From Neocallimastix lanati (nom. inval.) (Eukaryota; Neocallimastigomycota; Neocallimastigomycetes; Neocallimastigales; Neocallimastigaceae): a stretch of DNA of 64,000 bases. The notes under the pieces are model-generated. The model ran no database searches. It was not told the origin of the DNA and saw only the letters and a list, made by a program, of their open reading frames with translations. Below are positions 59,145 to 64,000 of the stretch, piece by piece. How positions within the stretch are numbered: the stretch's first letter is position 1; each line of letters begins with the position of its first letter. The translations under genes were made by a program, and so were the position numbers. The stretch is from assembly GCA_016946835.1 (NCBI GenBank), contig JACVTC010000094.1, positions 586,501 to 650,500 of the forward strand, given 5' to 3'.

Positions 59145-59184
<40 letters not shown>

Positions 59185-59221
59185 CATTGAATTATTTTAT
59201 AATAATTAAATTTATTAAAAA
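58160..59221. other. Homopolymer-rich spacer with one GC island
   Basis: Mostly A and T runs. 58491-58550 is a GC-rich island with an AGAG repeat, a small hairpin GAGG-acaa-CCTC and, on the minus strand, GAGGTTCGAGG (weak B-box). 58780-58850 is slightly richer, unassigned. No protein gene. Confidence 0.45.
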
Positions 59222-59613
59222 TTATTTAATTAAATAACTCCCCCAAGCACCTGTTTCATCAAAGTATATAACCATCAGTATTTTCCGGGAAAACAGCATA
59301 AATAACTCATCTACTAGACAATAAGAATCAGATGGTGAAGGATTCTTTGGAAGGTGATGGTTTCTATTGGGGGTTATATAGATCTGTTTCTTTACGAGTA
59401 ATAACGCCACCATCTATATCTTGAATTTTCCCAATCTGAGTATTTACCATTTAAATGCACCGTATCTTAAATTTTTTCCATCTAAACAACTTTGTTTAGT
59501 TTCTTGATTATTCTTAACACAAACGTATTTATCTTCAACATATTACTCTAATTATTCTTAAATTCTTTTTCATAATCTTCATTGCAACTCTTATGATCAT
59601 TTTCCATTTTTTT
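59222..59613 (-). pseudogene. Broken protein-coding relic, unknown family
   Basis: The minus strand has coding-like composition spread over several frames: KSCNEDYEKEFKNN, then KYVCVKNNQETKQSCLDGKN, then KYSDWENSRYRWW/ITRKETDLYN, then YAVFPENTDGYI and FDETGAWGSYL. The longest single frame is 63 codons (59222-59413). Shifts every 60-100 bp suggest an old pseudogene. Scattered Cys and aromatic residues hint at an extracellular or wall-associated protein, but I do not recognise the family. Confidence 0.4.
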
Positions 59614-59639
59614 ACAAATTTATATTATTTATTAGGATT

Positions 59640-60545
59640 ATAATTATTATTATTGTTTTTGTTGTTATAATTATTATTGTTATTATTATTATTATTTATT
59701 ATTCAATTATTTATTATTTATTATTCAATTATTAATTATTTATTATTCAATTATTATTTAATTATTTATTATTATTATTTAATTATTTGTTATTTATTAT
59801 TCAATTATTCAATTATTGATAATATTATCATTATAATTTTTTTTTTATTATTCAATGATTCAATGATTCAATTATTATTTAAACTTTTTGATGATACACT
59901 CTAATTTTGTTTAATGATTAAAATTTTAATTTTTAATAATTTTCCGACTATTATTAATTTCAGTGGAATGGTGTAACCATCTAAATTCAAAAATGGAATT
60001 GAAAGGCAACCTAAATCATTAAATAATATTAAATAATATTAAATAATATTAAATAATATTAAATAATTTGAATTTTGAAAAAAAAAAAAAAAAAAAAATT
60101 ATATATAGATATAGATATACATAATATTACATATAATTTTTTTTATTGGAGTTGACCTTTTCTTAAATATGAACTAAAAATAATAAATAATTAAATAATA
60201 AATAATTAAATAATAAATAATTAAATAATAAATAATTATAATAATAAATAATAATAAATAATAAATAATAAATAATAAATAATAAATAATAAATAATAAA
60301 TAATAAATAATAAATAATAAATAATAAATAATAAATAATTGAATAATGAATAATAAATAATAAATAATAGAATGATAAATCATAAATAATTGAATAATAA
60401 ATAATAAATAATAAATAATAAATAATAAATAATAAATAATAAATAATTATAATAATAAATAATAATAAATAATAATAAATAATAAATAATAAATAATAAA
60501 AAGAATTAAAAGAGTATTTATTAATAAATAATAATGATTTTATTT
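59640..60545. repeat. Inverted pair of ATT/ATTATTT arrays
   Basis: 59640-59880 contains TTATTATTTA-type repeats. 60175-60500 contains the complementary TAAATAA/AATAAATAAT heptamers. The pair could fold back across a 300-bp middle that includes a five-unit AATAATATTA array (60020-60068). Confidence 0.8.
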
Positions 60546-60739
60546 GCATAAACAATAATAATTAAGATTTAAATTAGCTACAAATTTAATTTATTTTAAA
60601 TTTATTTTAATATTTTAAATTTTATATTAAAACTGTATAAAATAAAGTTTTAAAAAATTATTAATATTCATCATATTAATTAAGATAATATTAATATAAA
60701 AAAATTAAAAAACTTTAATTAATAATTAAAATAATAATA

Positions 60740-60783
60740 ATAAATAATGACACTACTATTACTATTATTATTATTATTATTAT

Positions 60784-60846
<63 letters not shown>

Positions 60847-60890
60847 GATCATGATCTAATAATAATAATAATAACAATTAATGGTAATAT
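60740..60890. repeat. TTA/TAA palindrome
   Basis: TTA repeats run into GATCATGATC and then into TAA repeats, giving a perfect palindrome of at least 30 bp centred at about 60852. Confidence 0.85.
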
Positions 60891-61604
60891 AATAATTATT
60901 TAAAAATTTTAGTAAATGTAATTTAGTTAATAAAAAGAAAAAAAAAAGGACATAAAAGTATATAAATATATTATTATCAAAAATTTATAAATATTGAATT
61001 TTTAAAAGATATATAAAATTATAATTTATAAATCTCTAAATCTATGAAAACAAGATTAAATAAATAAATAAGATACTGTTCAAAGTGAATGGTCATACAA
61101 ATAAGAAATGTTAAATTATATAATAACAATATTACCAAATAACACAAAGAAAGAAAAATCAATAAGAAAAAAGATATGAATTAAAATAGGAATAATAAGG
61201 TGATTGTCACTATAAATCAGTGGAGCTATATAGTTTTGAATATATTTAAAAAAAATCTTTTCTATTAATTATCTCTATTAAATTTTCAGTACTATTGATT
61301 TTGTTATATTTAAATTATATATATTTCTACATTTTCATAAATTACATTTAGGAATGAATAATATTATAATATAAAAAATAAAAAAAAAAAAAAAAAAAAA
61401 AGGGAGCATTTCAAGTTAATACTTTGAAATTTTAACATAAAATTAAATAAAAAAAATATAAATAAAAGATAGTCACGAGGAATAAAAATTCATTTATTTT
61501 ATATATGGATTTAATAGAAATCACATAAATCTATGTAATACTTTTTTATTTATTATAATTATCTATTATTAATTCATTTATTTATTAATTAATATTATTT
61601 ATCT

Positions 61605-61636
<32 letters not shown>

Positions 61637-62340
61637 TATATTTATATAATAGTTACACTCCTTTTTTTTTAATACTAGCACCTTTATTAAATTTGACATT
61701 TTTGGTTATTAAATTTTAATTGAATCTATTTATATTGTTTAGATTTATAATGTTTTCATTATTTTATTTTATTTTATTTTATTATTTCATCCTCTACTAT
61801 TAAATTTGTATCCATATAGTATGACAATTATTATTATTATTATTATTAATTATTATTAATTATTTTTTTTATTTTTATTATTTTTTATTTATTTAATTTA
61901 AATAAAAATAATAAAATATTAAATTAAAAAAAAATAATTATTATTATTATTTTTTTTTTTTTTTATTATTAATAAATCGCCTAGTTAATATTTAAAAATG
62001 GACATATTTTTTAAATAAATAAATAAAGGTTTGTAATATTAAAAAATTAAATAATATTTAATTTCTTTATTATTATTTATTATTTTTTAATATTAATGTA
62101 TTTTGAGTTACCTTTCATCATGAGCCTATTAAATTAAAAATGTAACATTATATACACTTTTCATTGGATAACAGTTAATGTTGAATTTAAATGTACATGT
62201 ACATTTTATAGGAGCATTCTACTTTTTTGATATATTTAAATAGGAAATGTATTACATTTTGTAATGTGGCATATTAAGAAATGTGGCGTTTTAAAATTAT
62301 AATAAAAAGTGAAAAAAATAAATAATATTAAAAAAAATAT
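60891..62340. other. AT-rich DNA, possible MULE-like ends
   Basis: No gene. GGGAGCATTTC at about 61402 resembles the MULE termini at 27773/30309 in this window, and AATGTGGCATATTAAG near 62262 resembles the GAAATGCCACAC end, so a relic element may span part of this stretch. Confidence 0.25.
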
Positions 62341-62510
62341 AAATATAATAATAAAAATATAATTATAATAATAAAAATACAATTATAATAATAAAAATAC
62401 AATTATAATAATAAAAATATAATTATAATAATAAAAATATAATTATAATAATAAAAATATAATTATAATAATAAAAATATAATTATAATAATAAAAATAT
62501 AATTATATTA
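62341..62510. repeat. 20-bp tandem repeat, about 8 copies
   Basis: Unit AATTATAATAATAAAAATAT, nearly identical copies. Confidence 0.9.
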
Positions 62511-64000
62511 GGAAATGTCACTCAAAAATCATTAATATTATAAATATTATTAAATAATTATTCAGCTTATAAAAAAATTGAAATATAATTAAATATTAAT
62601 ATTATTACATTTTTATTATAATTTTATTTATTTATTATTCTTAAAAAAAAATTTAGTAATTTTTTAATATTTATGATATGAGAATTAATAAGTAATCATG
62701 TGAGAACTAATTGAAATTTAATATAGTAAAACTATGGAATAATCATGACAATAATAGAAGAAATAGAAGAAATAGAAGAATAATAATGATAATGATTAAT
62801 AAAAAATTATATATATTGATAAAGTACGAAGTTCAGGTTCGGTTCTTTTAAGGTTTATTCTTTATTTGGGGGATATAATTTATATGTTTTATAAAAATAA
62901 TTTTATTTAAATTTTATTTATTTAGAAGAATTACATTTGCTTATCATTATTTAAAATGTAAAACTAACATTTATTCCTAAAATTAATATTTATTTTTATA
63001 TTTTGATCTCAAGAATTATTATAATCTACTATTTCTTATTCTTGGACAGAGAAATAAAACTATTTCAAAGTATTTTTCTCTTTTATAATTATTTACTATA
63101 ATAAAGTTTTCCAATATTAAAGTATAAATATTAAATTTACTTTCATTAATGTTTAAATTAAATAATAAAAAATATATAAATTAATTTCTAATAAGAAACA
63201 TAAATTTATGCCTTTACACCATTTATTAATTAACATAAATTTATTATTAATTAGAGTTTTTATTTCTCTTTCATATCATATAATAAATAGTATAATAGAT
63301 TTACAGTTTTTTATTTAGTATTATAAAATTAAATGACAGATTTAATACTAATAATGATGTATAAATAATAAATAATAAATAATAAATAATAATTATTAAT
63401 TAATATTTAATATTTAATATTTAATAAATAATAATTAATATTTAATATTTAATATTTAATAAATAATAATTAATATTTAATATTTAATATTTAATATTTA
63501 ATATTTAATTTTTAATATTTAATAATAATACTATTATTAATAATTATTATTAAAAATAGATAAAAATATTTTATTTTGATATAATGTATTAAATGTATCT
63601 ATCAGTTTTGTGATTGTTGGTAAATTAAAAAACGATTAAAGCAATATCAACATAAATATTCGTTAATAATTATAATGTGATAAAAATGTTTTAAGAGAAT
63701 TAATAGCATTAGATATTATATATTTTTATATTATATAAACCATATATTACTTAACATTCCTGTAATAGCATAGTTTTTACCTTCTTCTCTTTAACACCAT
63801 TCTCTCTGCAAATACTAACAAGAAATGTTAAAATAGTGTTAAATACATTATAAATTATGGATTGAATTGCTTTTATCCTTGATTTTGAATATTTTATCAT
63901 TAATTTATTACTTAAATAATTGACAGTTTTCTTAATTCAAACCATCTTATTTGGTTACAAAATTATTTTATAAATTTTTAAAGTCTGAATTTAAATTTCA
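62511..64000. other. AT-rich DNA with family B LTR fragment
   Basis: TTCAGGTTCGGTTC at 62831 resembles the inverted end of family B LTRs, so an LTR fragment probably starts there; its other end is not seen. 63360-63530 holds TAATATTTAATATT arrays. No gene. Confidence 0.35.

Noticed and set aside
60163-60555. Tyr/Leu/Ile-rich frames
   Set aside because: Produced by AATAAAT heptamer arrays.

Overview
The window is about 64 kb of extremely AT-rich eukaryotic DNA and most probably comes from an anaerobic gut fungus (Neocallimastigomycota). The best evidence is the intact minus-strand gene at 49337-50428. It encodes a secreted protein with a fungal-type (CBM10-like) dockerin followed by a CE1-type esterase, an architecture typical of gut-fungal cellulosomes. 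The AT-desert intergenic DNA, long AAT/ATT and AAAAT arrays, Asn-rich proteins, ankyrin proteins and heavy retrotransposon load fit the same assignment.

Host genes are few: the dockerin-esterase, an ankyrin-repeat gene broken by frameshifts (20742-22449), a tRNA-Gly(UCC) at 42227-42297, and a tRNA-Ile(UAU) with a 19-nt intron at 58056-58148. A few relics of host-like coding sequence also remain (14598-14907, 13757-13855, 59222-59613).

Almost everything else is mobile DNA. By region: 0.8-2.9 kb, a broken Ty3-like gag-protease. 3-11 kb, solo LTRs, a structured-RNA element and a Copia 3' end. 11-19 kb, solo LTRs laid end to end, nearly all separated by the same 4 bp (ttgt). 20.7-25.7 kb, the ankyrin gene, a phased minisatellite and a LINE nested in a retrocopy. 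26.4-31.8 kb, Mutator-like (MULE) elements. 32-42.2 kb, another end-to-end LTR ladder with repeated 'caca' spacers leading to tRNA-Gly, with a gag-only retrotransposon carrying near-identical LTRs inside it. 43-48 kb, Ty3/gypsy wreckage. 53-56.5 kb, a decayed minus-strand Copia element. 56.8-58.15 kb, two solo LTRs ending 16 bp before tRNA-Ile. 58-64 kb, simple repeats and AT-rich DNA.

The two most striking signals are these. (1) LTRs of several families are stacked directly upstream of both tRNA genes with constant 4-bp spacers, as expected if elements kept integrating at one fixed distance from a Pol III start. (2) A multi-hairpin RNA element with an H-type pseudoknot occurs three times. 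Its stems show compensatory changes between copies, while the loop lengths (9/2/8 nt) and an A-rich loop 3 are conserved.

LTR family names used here (A, B, C, S, G) are local labels. All boundaries were read by eye from terminal TG...CA, inverted ends, flanking duplications and comparison between copies; no searches were run.
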